Positions 19,482 through 30,113 are shown, counted from the first letter of the stretch. The stretch: 37,958 bases of DNA from Pseudomonadota bacterium (GCA_009925685.1 RFYG01000003.1:1-37958); one strand, 5' to 3'. Program-made: numbers and translations. The notes: generated by a model from the sequence alone, not told the origin.

Positions 19482-19826
19482 TTATGGCGTTGTGCCGTTA
19501 TTATGATTTTGAGTGCTAGGATTTGGAATTGTTGTCGGCGAGTTGGTATCAATTTTAATTTTTGTTAAATCAACATCGACGCCAGCCCATGAAAATAGGT
19601 TATTGAGGAGTTTAGATAAAATTTCTAAAATATTTACCGACATTTCTTGGATACGACTAATAACCAACTTTAGTGCTTGAGCCTCATTGCTTCTTTGTTC
19701 TAGACCAAGAATAGCGATAAGTTCATCAACGGTAATAATTTTTAAGACAAGCATAATAACAATTAATGATAAAGCTGTGGAGCTGTAAATCATTGCAATG
19801 CGAACGTATGTAAAGGGAGTGATCAT
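19482..19826 (-). CDS. hypothetical membrane protein
   Basis: 114 aa; one N-terminal TM and Thr/Pro/Asn-rich tail; 11 bp upstream of ubiB. Confidence 0.5.
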   Translation of the reverse strand: MITPFTYVRIAMIYSSTALSLIVIMLVLKIITVDELIAILGLEQRSNEAQALKLVISRIQEMSVNILEILSKLLNNLFSWAGVDVDLTKIKIDTNSPTTIPNPSTQNHNNGTTP

Positions 19827-19887
19827 TGGAAAAAATTTGTTTTTTGAAATCTTAATTATGGCTTTTTTAGCTTCAAGATATTTATAG

Positions 19888-20796
19888 CTAATCAGTCAAG
19901 AATTTTAAGAGCGCTTGCCTTATTGCGACCCCAGCTGAAACTTGTTTTAAAATCACAGATTTTTCAAGATCATCAGCGAGTTTTGAAGAAATTTCAACAC
20001 CACGATTTATTGGCCCTGGATGCATGACCAGAGCGTTGTTGGTGACTTTAAGTTTTTCATGACTTAGTCCGTAAAGTTTGAAATATTCTTGAGGAGATGG
20101 AATGAATGATCCACTCATTCTTTCTTGTTGGATTCTAAGTAACATTACCACATCAGCATTATTAAGGCCTTTTCCTAGTTCATTAAAAACTTCAATATTC
20201 CAATTAATTTTTAACCACTCTCTAAAATCATGAGGCACTAGAGTAGCGGGAGTTATTATGTTTATTTTGCAACCATATTTAGATAATAGTTTGATATTAG
20301 AACGAGCTACACGCGAGTGTAAAACATCGCCACAAATTGCAATCTTAAGATTTTGTAAATGATGCTTATGCTTCTTGATGATGAAGCAGTCCAGCAATGC
20401 TTGTGATGGATGTTCATTGGTGCCATCTCCGGCATTAATTAGTGAGCAATTAATGTATTTTTTTAATAATTCTACGATCCCACTTGAATTATGGCGAATT
20501 GCAACAAAGTCGGGTTGCATAGCATTAATGGTTTGAGTGGTATCAATTATTGATTCACCCTTTTTTAACGATGATAAAGAGATATCCAGATTAACGACCT
20601 TGGCACCCATTTTTTTGCCAGCAATTTCAAAAGACATTCTGGTTCGAGTCGAGTTTTCGAAAAAAAAGTTAATTAGTAATTTGCCGTCGAGATCATGGTG
20701 TTGTTGATGCGGATTGTTAAAGTAAAGATTTGCTAAATCGAAAATTTTTTCAATTTGATCTATTTTTAGTTGGTCAATCGAAATAAGATCTTTCAT
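19888..20796 (-). CDS. pyrB: aspartate carbamoyltransferase catalytic subunit
   Basis: 302 aa; FFENSTRTRMSFEIAGKKMGA, NAGDGTNEHPSQALLD, MHPGPINRGVEI. Confidence 0.95.
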   Translation of the reverse strand: MKDLISIDQLKIDQIEKIFDLANLYFNNPHQQHHDLDGKLLINFFFENSTRTRMSFEIAGKKMGAKVVNLDISLSSLKKGESIIDTTQTINAMQPDFVAIRHNSSGIVELLKKYINCSLINAGDGTNEHPSQALLDCFIIKKHKHHLQNLKIAICGDVLHSRVARSNIKLLSKYGCKINIITPATLVPHDFREWLKINWNIEVFNELGKGLNNADVVMLLRIQQERMSGSFIPSPQEYFKLYGLSHEKLKVTNNALVMHPGPINRGVEISSKLADDLEKSVILKQVSAGVAIRQALLKFLTD

Positions 20797-21725
20797 GTTT
20801 TGGCGATAAGATGTTTGAAAATTTCTTCTAAATCTGGTTGTTGAGTTACGATGTCGGTGATTTGAATTTTGGAATTATAAACTTCTTCAAGGATTTTTTC
20901 GACGTGGATTTTGGCTGGATCAAAGGTGATTGAAATTTTATTTGCGGTTAAGTTTTTAATATTAATCTCTGGGATTTTTGTAAATAAGTTGGCGCTAACA
21001 TTTGCGCCAGAGGTAATAATAATTTCTTTATTTGAAAGAACTTTCATCAAATTCTCTTTAGAGTCATTGGCAATTAATTGACCTTTGTCAATAACTGCTA
21101 TTTGGTCGCACAACTGTTCAGCTTCTTCAAGATAATGGGTGGTCAATAAGATTGTCGTGCCGTTATTATTAAGTTTTTTGACATAATTCCAAAGTTGATT
21201 ACGAAGCTCGACATCAACCCCAGCGGTTGGCTCGTCTAATACTAAAATTTCGGGGTTGTGAACTAGAGCCTTTGCTACCAATAAGCGTCGACGCATTCCA
21301 CCCGAGAGACTTCTGGGTGTTGCTTTAGATTTATCTTTTAATCCAAGGGCTTCGATTATTTCATCGGTGCGCCTCAAGGCTTTTTTTATGCCAAAATATC
21401 CGGCATAAATTTCAAGAGTTTCATAAACATTAAAAAACGGATCGATTATGAGTTCTTGGGGAACTATGCCAATTTTGAATTTAGTGGCTTGTTGATTTTC
21501 ATCTATATCGATGCCACCAATTTTAACCTTGCCAGAGGTTTTTTTAACTAACCCAGCCAGAATATTGATAATGGTCGATTTGCCGGCGCCATTCGGGCCC
21601 AATAAACCAAAAAATGACCCTTTTTTTATTTTTAGATTTATCGATTTTAGCGCGACTTTTGAACTTGAGTGGTTTTTTTTGTGATAAGTTTTTTCTAAAT
21701 CACTAATTTCGATTGCGTAATCCAT
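20793..21725 (-). CDS. ABC-2-type (CcmA/DrrA-like) ABC transporter ATP-binding protein
   Basis: 310 aa; Walker A GPNGAGKST, signature LSGGMRRRL, Walker B LVLDEPTAGVD; ATGA overlap with pyrB. Confidence 0.92.
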   Translation of the reverse strand: MDYAIEISDLEKTYHKKNHSSSKVALKSINLKIKKGSFFGLLGPNGAGKSTIINILAGLVKKTSGKVKIGGIDIDENQQATKFKIGIVPQELIIDPFFNVYETLEIYAGYFGIKKALRRTDEIIEALGLKDKSKATPRSLSGGMRRRLLVAKALVHNPEILVLDEPTAGVDVELRNQLWNYVKKLNNNGTTILLTTHYLEEAEQLCDQIAVIDKGQLIANDSKENLMKVLSNKEIIITSGANVSANLFTKIPEINIKNLTANKISITFDPAKIHVEKILEEVYNSKIQITDIVTQQPDLEEIFKHLIAKT

Positions 21726-21775
21726 TTATAAAATTTTTGAGTTTTTAGTTTTAACGATCAACGCGCTAAATTTTG

Positions 21776-22099
21776 TTATAAAGTTATTTGTTTTTCCTTG
21801 AGAAAGGTTTGTAACTCTCCGCTTTGAAACATTTCTTTAACTATGTCACAACCGCCGATAAATTCACCTTTTATATAAAGTTGAGGAATGGTTGGCCAAT
21901 CAGAAAATTCTTTAATTCCTTGTCTAATTTCTGGGTCGGCCAAGACGTTAATGTCAATAAAATTAACCTTAAGATTTCTTAAAATTTGAACCACCACTGC
22001 CGAAAAACCGCATTGAGGAAAATCTTTGGTTCCTTTCATGAATAAGACTACGGGATTTTGTTCAACGGTGTTAGAGATTTCTTGATTTATATTGCGCAT
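21776..22099 (-). CDS. grxD: CGFS-type monothiol glutaredoxin
   Basis: 107 aa; [21 protein letters not shown] and [19 protein letters not shown]. Confidence 0.95.
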   Translation of the reverse strand: MRNINQEISNTVEQNPVVLFMKGTKDFPQCGFSAVVVQILRNLKVNFIDINVLADPEIRQGIKEFSDWPTIPQLYIKGEFIGGCDIVKEMFQSGELQTFLKEKQITL

Positions 22100-22101
22100 A
22101 A

Positions 22102-22332
22102 TTATTGGGATGAAGTTTTTAGTTCGATAGCGTGAAGTTGTTTATGCAAAACATTATCAAGCGCTTTGTGAACAATTTTATGTTGTTGAATTTTGTTTAA
22201 ATTGGCAAATTGTTGGTCAATTATTTCAATACGATAATGGTCTTTGTCGCCTACGGTATCAACAACTTTTATTGTTGCGTTAGGAAAGTTTTGTAGAATC
22301 AAGTTGTAAAGGATTTTTTGTTCAATCGCCAT
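22102..22332 (-). CDS. bolA: BolA family protein
   Basis: 76 aa; [30 protein letters not shown]...LHAIELKT; next to grxD. Confidence 0.9.
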   Translation of the reverse strand: MAIEQKILYNLILQNFPNATIKVVDTVGDKDHYRIEIIDQQFANLNKIQQHKIVHKALDNVLHKQLHAIELKTSSQ

Positions 22333-22387
22333 TTTAAATTTTTAAAAAATCTTAAATTAACCCTCCAACTATGTCAATCTTGAAGGT

Positions 22388-23266
22388 CTAAAAAAGTCCG
22401 AAATTTTTTAATATTGTTATAACGCTAAGACTGGCAATAACGGTGCCAACAATAATCATTAAAAGTGAAGTTGGTAGTCTGGTGGTAATTTTGGCCGCAA
22501 ATGGCGCGCTAATTATTCCTCCCAATATGAGGCCAGCAATTATTTCTGGTTCGTTAATGCCAACAAAAATTGCAAAAGAAAATCCCGTTGAGGTAGTAAT
22601 AAAAAATTCTGCCGAATTAACAGAGCCAATAGTTTTTTTAGGTTCGTGACCGCGGGACAATAGCGTTGTGGTAACAACCGGCCCCCAGCCACCTCCCCCA
22701 ATAGCATCTATTATGCCACCTGCGAGTGCCAATGGGGTAATTTTTTTGGCGTTAATTTTATTGATAAAAACCCGTTTTTTTAAAGCTTTAAAAATTATAA
22801 ATATTCCCATTAATGCCAGATAAATTGAAATCCAAGGTTTTAAAATTTTACCGTCTATATTTGTTAATATGAATACGCCGACCAGACCACCGATAATTCC
22901 AGGAAAAATTAGGTTTAGGAACAGTTTTTTGTCAATATTGTTGAGTCGCCAATGGCTTAATCCTGAGGCGCCAGTTGTAAAAACTTCGGCAATGTGAATG
23001 GAGCTAGAAGCAACTATTGGAGAAACTCCTTGGCTCAATAAAAATGTTGTAGCTGTGAGGCCATAAGCCATGCCGATTGCGCCGTCAATTAATTGAGCAA
23101 TAATTCCGATTAAAAATGAGTTGGTGAGGTTTTTTATATTGACATCGCCATCAACCTTAAAATAAAGCACAGTGCAAATTATGGCGACTGCAGAGGTTAA
23201 AAATAAGGTAAGGATATTTTGAAAAGTGGTGTTGTAATTTTTTTGATGATTAGTTTTTTTTGGCAT
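22388..23266 (-). CDS. TauE/SafE family permease
   Basis: polytopic; GIIAQLIDGAIGMAYGL and GGIIDAIGGGGWGPVVTTTLL repeats; ATG at 23266 preferred over the track TTG at 23293. Confidence 0.9.
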   Translation of the reverse strand: MPKKTNHQKNYNTTFQNILTLFLTSAVAIICTVLYFKVDGDVNIKNLTNSFLIGIIAQLIDGAIGMAYGLTATTFLLSQGVSPIVASSSIHIAEVFTTGASGLSHWRLNNIDKKLFLNLIFPGIIGGLVGVFILTNIDGKILKPWISIYLALMGIFIIFKALKKRVFINKINAKKITPLALAGGIIDAIGGGGWGPVVTTTLLSRGHEPKKTIGSVNSAEFFITTSTGFSFAIFVGINEPEIIAGLILGGIISAPFAAKITTRLPTSLLMIIVGTVIASLSVITILKNFGLF

Positions 23267-23280
23267 TTTTTGTTTTGGAT

Positions 23281-23304
23281 ATTGGGGGGGCAACCCCCCC
23301 CAAT
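23281..23304. other. strong intercistronic inverted repeat with G7/C7 stem
   Basis: ATTGGGGGGG-CAAC-CCCCCCCAAT, 10-bp perfect stem between pnp and the TauE-like gene. Confidence 0.85.
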
Positions 23305-23334
23305 TAGGTGTTTTAAGGCAATTCCAGTTGAGAA

Positions 23335-25677
23335 CTAACTAAAGAAACCTCTTCTTTTTTTAGAAGAATCATCTCTATCACCTCTATCGCGGTTATCACG
23401 ACGATCGTCTCTGTCGCCTCTATCGCGGTTATCACGACGATCTCTTCTGTCGTCACCCCTTCTATCGTCATTTCTTCTTTTGTCACGACGATCATCTCGG
23501 TCGCGAGAATCGTCACCACGAGAAGAAAACTCTCTTTCATCGACGATATTAGGTTTGTTAGAAATCTTATCAGAAATATCCTCTCCAGTAATTTGATCAA
23601 CGCAACGATAGCTGAGTTTAGGGCGTCCTTTTTTGTCAAATCCGATCACTTTTACTTTAACGATATCGCCTTCGTTAATGACGTCTTCGACAAATTCTAT
23701 TCTATATTCTGCCAATTCAGAAATATGAACAAAGCCATCACGATTTGGAGAAATGCTAACAAAAGCCCCGGCATCTATGACCTTTACAACTGGGCCTTCA
23801 TAGATATCACCAATTTCTGGTTCAAAAGTGATTTCATTAATCATGCTCAAGGCTTTTTTGATTGAATCAGAGCTGTTTGACGAGATTTTAACGATTCCGC
23901 TATCTTCAATATCAACAATCGCTCCCGAAACTGCGCAAATTTCTTTGATTACAGCCCCTCTCGAACCAATAACTTCACGAATTTTCTTTTGAGGAATGGT
24001 TATAGTTTCGACTTTTGGAACATTGTTGTTGAGTTCGGTGCGAGGCGAATTAATAACGGCATCCATTTTGTTAAGAATGTGAATCCTCCCTTCGTATGCT
24101 TGCTCGAGGGCTTTTTGCATAATTTCGGTTGTTATGCCATTGATCTTGATATCCATTTGGAGAGCGGTGATACCTTCTCGGGTTCCGGCCACTTTAAAAT
24201 CCATATCGCCAAGATGATCTTCGTCACCCATAATGTCGGATAAAATAACGAATTTTTCACCTTCTTTTATTAAACCCATAGCAATTCCTGAAACCGGAGC
24301 TTTGATTGGAACCCCAGAATCCATAAGGGCCAGCGAAGTACCGCACACTGTTGCCATTGAAGATGAGCCGTTTGATTCGGTAATCTCAGAGACAATTCTA
24401 GTAGTGTATGAAAATTTTTCATTGCTAGGATAAACAGGATTTATGGCTCTCCAAGCTAATTTTCCGTGGCCGATTTCTCTTCTTCCTGGAGATTTTAATT
24501 GACCAACTTCACCAACTGAATATGGCGGGAAGTTGTAATGAAGCATGAATGATTCTTCGCTTAATCCAGCATCTAGTGATTCGATTAATTGTTTATCTTT
24601 ACCGCCAGCGCCAAGTGTTGAAACAACCAAAGCTTGGGTTTCGCCTCGAGTAAATAAAGCTGAGCCATGAACTTGCGGAAGAACGCCAATCTCAATTTCA
24701 ATTGGTCGGATTTGAGTGGTTGAGCGACCGTCAATTCTGGTACCGTTATCTAAAACGTCATTTCTAACGATTTCTTGGGATAATGTTTTGAAAATCGATT
24801 TTATTTTGTTGTCGTCAATACTGTTTTCAGGATTAACAAAGCGCGATTTAATATCGCTAAAAATTTGTTCCAAGTCACTTGAACGGGCTTGTTTTTCGAG
24901 TTTTTTATAAGCTTTAATTAGTCTATCACCAATAAAGTTTTTAATATCATTTTTAAGGTTATCATTATTGTTTTGAGGTATTTGAATTTTTTGTTTCCCA
25001 CATTCTTTTACCAAATCTTCAATTAATTTTATAATTGGTTGGAATGCGCTATGCCCAAAACTAACGGCTTCAAGCATTTTCTGTTCGGACAGTTCTTTTG
25101 CCTCGGATTCAACCATTAAAACTGAACTAGTAGTTCCGGCAACCACCAAATCAAGTGAACTGTTTTTTAATTCTTCGTTACTTGGATTAAGTACAAACTC
25201 GTTGTTGATGTATCCAACTCTTGCTCCGGCAACAATCATCTCAAAAGGAGCTTCGGAAATTGCTAACGCAGCAGAAGAGCCAATTAAGGCAGGAATATCG
25301 GGGTTACACGAAGGATCGTAAGATAATACAGTACAAACCACATTTACTTCGTTGTAAAAGTTTGTTGGGAACATTGGACGAATAGGTCTATCTATAAGTC
25401 TTGCTACTAGGGTTGCTGAGTCAGATGGCTTAGTTTCTCGTTTGAAAAAGCCCCCAGGGATTTTTCCAGCAGCATATGATTTTTCTAAGTAATTTACAGT
25501 GAGTGGAAAAAAATCTGCTCCATCGACAGCTTTATGGGCCATGGTTACCGCACAAAGGACAGTGGTATTGCCGTATTTAACTATAACCGAGCCGTTAGCT
25601 TGGCGAGCTATTTTGCCAGTTTCAATTGATAGGTTTTTGCCATTCCAATTAATGTCTTTTTTTGTAACATTGAACAT
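23335..25677 (-). CDS. pnp: polyribonucleotide nucleotidyltransferase with Arg/Asp-rich C-terminal tail
   Basis: 780 aa; NGSSSMATVCGTSLALMDSGVPIKAPVSGIAMGLI, KH IREVIGSRGAVIKEI, S1 domain. Confidence 0.97.
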   Translation of the reverse strand: MFNVTKKDINWNGKNLSIETGKIARQANGSVIVKYGNTTVLCAVTMAHKAVDGADFFPLTVNYLEKSYAAGKIPGGFFKRETKPSDSATLVARLIDRPIRPMFPTNFYNEVNVVCTVLSYDPSCNPDIPALIGSSAALAISEAPFEMIVAGARVGYINNEFVLNPSNEELKNSSLDLVVAGTTSSVLMVESEAKELSEQKMLEAVSFGHSAFQPIIKLIEDLVKECGKQKIQIPQNNNDNLKNDIKNFIGDRLIKAYKKLEKQARSSDLEQIFSDIKSRFVNPENSIDDNKIKSIFKTLSQEIVRNDVLDNGTRIDGRSTTQIRPIEIEIGVLPQVHGSALFTRGETQALVVSTLGAGGKDKQLIESLDAGLSEESFMLHYNFPPYSVGEVGQLKSPGRREIGHGKLAWRAINPVYPSNEKFSYTTRIVSEITESNGSSSMATVCGTSLALMDSGVPIKAPVSGIAMGLIKEGEKFVILSDIMGDEDHLGDMDFKVAGTREGITALQMDIKINGITTEIMQKALEQAYEGRIHILNKMDAVINSPRTELNNNVPKVETITIPQKKIREVIGSRGAVIKEICAVSGAIVDIEDSGIVKISSNSSDSIKKALSMINEITFEPEIGDIYEGPVVKVIDAGAFVSISPNRDGFVHISELAEYRIEFVEDVINEGDIVKVKVIGFDKKGRPKLSYRCVDQITGEDISDKISNKPNIVDEREFSSRGDDSRDRDDRRDKRRNDDRRGDDRRDRRDNRDRGDRDDRRDNRDRGDRDDSSKKRRGFFS
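23372..23443 (-). repeat. 36-bp tandem repeat (2 near-identical copies) in the pnp 3' coding end
   Basis: copies 23372-23407 and 23408-23443 encode RRDNRDRGDRDD-type repeats. Confidence 0.85.
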
Positions 25678-25811
25678 ATTTTCATCTTTTTAAGTTTTTA
25701 AGGGATGTGAATAATTGCTTAGTCACTTTATGCAACAAATTGCAGATTGGGAATTGAAGATTTGCTTGGTCTTGCAATTATGCGAATCTGTTTTGAAAAA
25801 TATTTTTAATA

Positions 25812-26081
25812 CTATTTTCTAATATCAAGTTTTTTGATAAGATCTTCGTAGCGTTGATTTGAAATATTTTTCAGGTAATCAAGGAGTCTTCTTCTTTTGC
25901 CAACCAAAATAAGCAGACCTCTTCTGGAAGAGTGATCTTTTTTATGATTTTTTAAATGTTCAGTGAGATTATCAATTTTTTTAGTAAGAACCGCGCATTG
26001 AACTTCAACTGAACCGGTGTCATTTTTGGACGTAGCAAAGTCTTTTACTATTTGTTTTTTAGTTTTGGTATTGAACAGCAT
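25812..26081 (-). CDS. rpsO: 30S ribosomal protein S15
   Basis: 89 aa; [49 protein letters not shown]. Confidence 0.97.
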   Translation of the reverse strand: MLFNTKTKKQIVKDFATSKNDTGSVEVQCAVLTKKIDNLTEHLKNHKKDHSSRRGLLILVGKRRRLLDYLKNISNQRYEDLIKKLDIRK

Positions 26082-26167
26082 TTTTTAATTAATTTGTGCC
26101 TGAATCGATAACTCAAGCTGGTTGCTAACATTAACTCAAATCATCATATTTTGTAGTGTTTTTACAT

Positions 26168-26905
26168 CTAATGTAAATCTAGAAGTGAGCCATCTTTATA
26201 AGACTGGCCAAACATAATTGAGTTTTTTAAATCGTCAAGCGAAATTGTTTGGTGAATTTTAAACGCCCCAACCTCCAATCTTTTTAAATTTTCTACATAT
26301 CCACAGATATTATTTTTTATACAAATATCGTGAACAAGTGTTCGAATATAAGTCCCTTTTGAGCACTCAAATTCTAGCTCGCATGAGTCATTCGAAAATT
26401 TTAAAACTTTGATTGATTTTATAAATACTTCTCGCCACGGCATTTCAAAGTCTTTTCCCTCTCTGGCTAGTTTGTATGAGCGCACACCGTTAATTTTGAT
26501 AGCCGAAAATTTAGATGGCTGTTGCTTTATTTTACCTAAAAAACTTGTTAAACTTTCTGCGAATTTTGACAAATTTACCCTGTTTTTAGATGTTTGTACG
26601 ATTTTTCCTGAAGTGTCATCTGTATCACGAAACTCTCCAAAATTTATTTCTACAAAATATTTTTTTGAATAATTCATAATCTCATTACTTTGTTTGGTGC
26701 ACTTGTTTACGGCAATTGGAAGAACTCCAGTTGCAAAAGGATCGAGGGTTCCTCCGTGACCAACTTTTTTAGCTTTGGTAATTCTTTTGATTATACTTAC
26801 GACTTTTGCTGATGAGTAGTTAATAGGTTTATCGATGTTAACCCAATAGTTGTCTTGTGAAAAGTTAATTGATCTTTGGGAGATTATTTTTGGTGACAAA
26901 TTCAT
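26168..26905 (-). CDS. truB: tRNA pseudouridine(55) synthase
   Basis: 245 aa; KVGHGGTLDPFATGVLPIAVNKCTK, RSYKLAREG, CSKGTYIRTLVHDI. Confidence 0.96.
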   Translation of the reverse strand: MNLSPKIISQRSINFSQDNYWVNIDKPINYSSAKVVSIIKRITKAKKVGHGGTLDPFATGVLPIAVNKCTKQSNEIMNYSKKYFVEINFGEFRDTDDTSGKIVQTSKNRVNLSKFAESLTSFLGKIKQQPSKFSAIKINGVRSYKLAREGKDFEMPWREVFIKSIKVLKFSNDSCELEFECSKGTYIRTLVHDICIKNNICGYVENLKRLEVGAFKIHQTISLDDLKNSIMFGQSYKDGSLLDLH

Positions 26906-26913
26906 TTGCTAAC

Positions 26914-27801
26914 CTAGACGGTGTTGGCCCCAGATATAATATCAATTAACTCTTTAGTGATATTAGCTTGCCTCGTGCGGTTGTATACAAGTGTTAGATT
27001 TTTAATCATTTTGCCAGCATTATTACTAGCGGATTCCATTGCAGACATTCTGGCGCCTTGTTCAGATGCGCTATTTTCAAGTAATTGATTATATATCTGT
27101 ATGGTAATGTTGCGAGGTAAAAGTTCTTGAAGAACTGCTTCTTCGCTTGGTTCATAGTTTATTGGCGATTCAAGGTTTGATAAGTTTGGGTTATAGCTTA
27201 TTGGTGCAGGAATAATTTGATTACAAACTTGTTCTTGCGATATCGCTGATTTAAATTTGCTATAAATAACCTCGCAGACATCAAATTCATTGTTGTCGAA
27301 TAAGTTTATTATTTTATTGCTAAGGCTTTCGGCGATATCAATATTGATATTATTCCTAAAAATTCCATTAACGCATTCAATTATTTTCTTGCCGTAAATT
27401 CCCTTTAATTGTTCGAAGGCTTTTTTGCCGATACAAAGAATTTTAACATCTCTTCCTTGCGAAATTAAGTCATTAATTTTGTTTTTTGCAAATTTAACAG
27501 TTGAACTATTGAGCCCCCCGCACAAACCTCTGTCTGATGATATTACTATCAGAAGGTGTTTTTCGTTACTGCCTTTTCCGGTTAGAAGAGGAAATTTATC
27601 ATTTAGACCACCTCGAACAGATATATTTGAAGCGAGATCAGAGGTCATTTCACGAATTTTTTCAGCATATGGTCTTGATACTTCAACGAGGTGCTTTGCT
27701 TTTTTTAAACGCGACGCTGCAACCATCTTCATGGCTTTGGTCATTTTTTGCGTAGACTTAACTGATTTAATTCTAGTTTTAAGAGTTTTTAAATTTGCCA
27801 T
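26914..27801 (-). CDS. atpG: ATP synthase F1 subunit gamma
   Basis: 295 aa; RIKSVKSTQKMTKAMKMVAASRL, SDRGLCGGLN, RTRQANITKELIDIISGA. Confidence 0.97.
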   Translation of the reverse strand: MANLKTLKTRIKSVKSTQKMTKAMKMVAASRLKKAKHLVEVSRPYAEKIREMTSDLASNISVRGGLNDKFPLLTGKGSNEKHLLIVISSDRGLCGGLNSSTVKFAKNKINDLISQGRDVKILCIGKKAFEQLKGIYGKKIIECVNGIFRNNINIDIAESLSNKIINLFDNNEFDVCEVIYSKFKSAISQEQVCNQIIPAPISYNPNLSNLESPINYEPSEEAVLQELLPRNITIQIYNQLLENSASEQGARMSAMESASNNAGKMIKNLTLVYNRTRQANITKELIDIISGANTV

Positions 27802-27859
27802 ATTATTTTTGATGACAACAGATAATTTGAATTAGCTAGTTGTAATAAAATTATTTTGT

Positions 27860-29455
27860 TTATTTTGATTCGTGCTTGAGCCTATCATTCAGTCCAACGT
27901 GATCAACGTGGTTTGAGGGTGAATGATTGATGAAAGTTGCAACAAACTCTTCAATAATCTTCTTAAGATTAGTTTCGGTTTCATCGGTAATTTTTTGCTC
28001 TTTTTTAATTGAGGCAAGAATTTCAGGCTTAGAAGCTTTGATTTTTCTCATTAGCTCGGCTTCAAATTTTGTAACCTCTTTTGAGGTAATTTTATCGAGA
28101 TAGCCTTTTACTCCAGAATAAATTGAGACGACTTGTTCTTCAAAGCCCATTGGAGAATATTGGTTTTGTTTGAGAAGTTCTGTAAGTTTTCGACCCTTAT
28201 CAAGAAGTTTTTGTGTTGCTGTATCAAGATCCGAGCCAAATTGAGCGAATGCTTCAAGCTCTCGAAACTGCGCAAGATCAAGTTTTATTGTTCCAGCGAC
28301 TTGCTTCATAGCTTTAGTTTGAGCAGCCGAGCCCACGCGAGAAACTGATAAACCAACATTCACTGCCGGCTTTATGCCTTTATAAAATAATTCAGTTTCT
28401 AGAAATATTTGCCCATCAGTTATGGAAATTACATTTGTTGGAATGTACGCCGACACATCGCCCGCTTGAGTTTCAATGATTGGAAGTGCAGTTAATGAGC
28501 CACCACCCATCTCTTTTGACATTTTAGCTGCTCGCTCTAAGAGGCGCGAATGTATGTAAAATACATCTCCCGGATAAGCCTCACGACCTGGTGGACGACG
28601 AAGAAGTAGAGACATTTCTCGATATGCAACCGCGTGTTTACTGAGATCGTCGTAGGCAACAAGTGCATGCATTCCATTGTCTCTGAAATATTCTCCAATC
28701 GTGCAACCCGTATATGGAGCAAAAAACTGAAGAGCTGAAGCTTCTGATGCGGTTGCTGAAACAACCACCGAGTATTTCATGGCGCCAGCGTCTTCAAGAG
28801 TTTTGACGATTTGCGCAACTGTTGATCTTTTTTGACCAATTGCCACATAAATACAATAAAGTTTTTTGCTTTCATCGTTTTCATTGTGGGCAGATGCTTG
28901 ATTAATAAAGGTATCGATTACGATAGCAGTTTTGCCAGTTTGGCGATCGCCAATAATTAGCTCCCTTTGACCACGACCGACTGGAATAAGGCTATCAATC
29001 GCTTTAATTCCAGTTTGCATCGGCTCCGAAACTGATTGACGAGCAATAATTCCTGGGGCTTTAACTTCGACTCGGCGATATTCAGAGGCTAGGATTGGTC
29101 CTTTTCCGTCAATCGGATTACCAAGGGCATCGACTACCCTTCCTAATAAACCTTTTCCAACTGGGACTTCAACGATTTTGCCGGTTCTTTTAACGCTAGA
29201 ACCTTCTTTGATCTTTTGTGAATCGCCAAAAATAACTATTCCAACGTTATCTGATTCAAGGTTAAGAGCCATTCCCTTGACCCCCCCTTCAAACTCAACT
29301 AATTCACCAGCTTGAACATTATCAAGTCCGTATACTTTGGCGATTCCATCGCCAACTTTAATAACTTCGCCAACCTCTTTTAGTTCTGCGGAAGAGTGAA
29401 AATTTTCAATTGTTTTTTGTAAAATACTCGAAAACTCTTCGACTTTAAATTCCAT
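27860..29455 (-). CDS. atpA: ATP synthase F1 subunit alpha
   Basis: 531 aa; [53 protein letters not shown]. Confidence 0.97.
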   Translation of the reverse strand: MEFKVEEFSSILQKTIENFHSSAELKEVGEVIKVGDGIAKVYGLDNVQAGELVEFEGGVKGMALNLESDNVGIVIFGDSQKIKEGSSVKRTGKIVEVPVGKGLLGRVVDALGNPIDGKGPILASEYRRVEVKAPGIIARQSVSEPMQTGIKAIDSLIPVGRGQRELIIGDRQTGKTAIVIDTFINQASAHNENDESKKLYCIYVAIGQKRSTVAQIVKTLEDAGAMKYSVVVSATASEASALQFFAPYTGCTIGEYFRDNGMHALVAYDDLSKHAVAYREMSLLLRRPPGREAYPGDVFYIHSRLLERAAKMSKEMGGGSLTALPIIETQAGDVSAYIPTNVISITDGQIFLETELFYKGIKPAVNVGLSVSRVGSAAQTKAMKQVAGTIKLDLAQFRELEAFAQFGSDLDTATQKLLDKGRKLTELLKQNQYSPMGFEEQVVSIYSGVKGYLDKITSKEVTKFEAELMRKIKASKPEILASIKKEQKITDETETNLKKIIEEFVATFINHSPSNHVDHVGLNDRLKHESK

Positions 29456-29573
29456 ATTTAGTTTTTATTTTGTTAATTGATTGATTTGATTGTTTTGTAG
29501 TGGAGTAAATTTTGTAAAATTTGGCCGGCATTTTAGGAACAAAATTTGTAAATGCAAGAAGGCTTTTGGATGA

Positions 29574-30113
29574 TTAATTTATTGCCGATAGACACTCTTT
29601 TTGAATTTGCTCTAAATGATTTTTGAGGCTAGCATCAATAACTTTTGAACCGATTTTAATTTGCAAGCCACCAAGAATTTTTGGAGATAGAGTATGTTTT
29701 AAAAGAATTTTTTTATCGGGATAGGATTTTTCAAGAAGAATTTTAATATTTTCTATGTTTAAACCTACAGTAGAAACAACCTCAACCTCAAGAATTTTTT
29801 TATAATCGCGAGCCATTCTGTTAAATTCTTCGTGGATTTCTGGAAAAAGATTCAGGCGACGATTTTTGACAATTGAAGCAAAGAAATTGGAGGTTAGGTT
29901 GCCTAATTTGAATCTTGAAGTGACCTCATTAATAATTTTGATCATGTCATTTTTTGAAATTACTGGGTTTTTTAATTCCTGCGCAAAACTGTTGCTAAAG
30001 TTTTTTCTAAAAACTTCGAGTTCTTCGGAGATTTTGTCGATTGAGTTGTTGTTTTTTGATGCTAGAAATAAAGTTTTAGCATATGTTTTGGCGATTACTG
30101 ATACTCTAGGCAT
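29574..30113 (-). CDS. atpH: ATP synthase F1 subunit delta
   Basis: 179 aa; YAKTLF N-terminus and KIGSKVIDASLKNHLEQIQ C-terminus; upstream of atpA. Confidence 0.9.
   Translation of the reverse strand: MPRVSVIAKTYAKTLFLASKNNNSIDKISEELEVFRKNFSNSFAQELKNPVISKNDMIKIINEVTSRFKLGNLTSNFFASIVKNRRLNLFPEIHEEFNRMARDYKKILEVEVVSTVGLNIENIKILLEKSYPDKKILLKHTLSPKILGGLQIKIGSKVIDASLKNHLEQIQKECLSAIN

Noticed and set aside
20793-21725. Orphan ABC ATPase as a special system
   Set aside because: No adjacent permease, but unlinked ABC-2 ATPases are common in reduced genomes; the ATGA overlap with pyrB is ordinary operon packing.
21776-22332. grxD-bolA pair as a novel module
   Set aside because: CGFS glutaredoxin and BolA are well-known interacting partners and frequently adjacent.
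23313-23639. 108-aa minus-strand ORF overlapping the pnp 3' end (VVITAIEATETIVVITAIEV)
   Set aside because: Alternate-frame reading of the pnp RD-repeat DNA.
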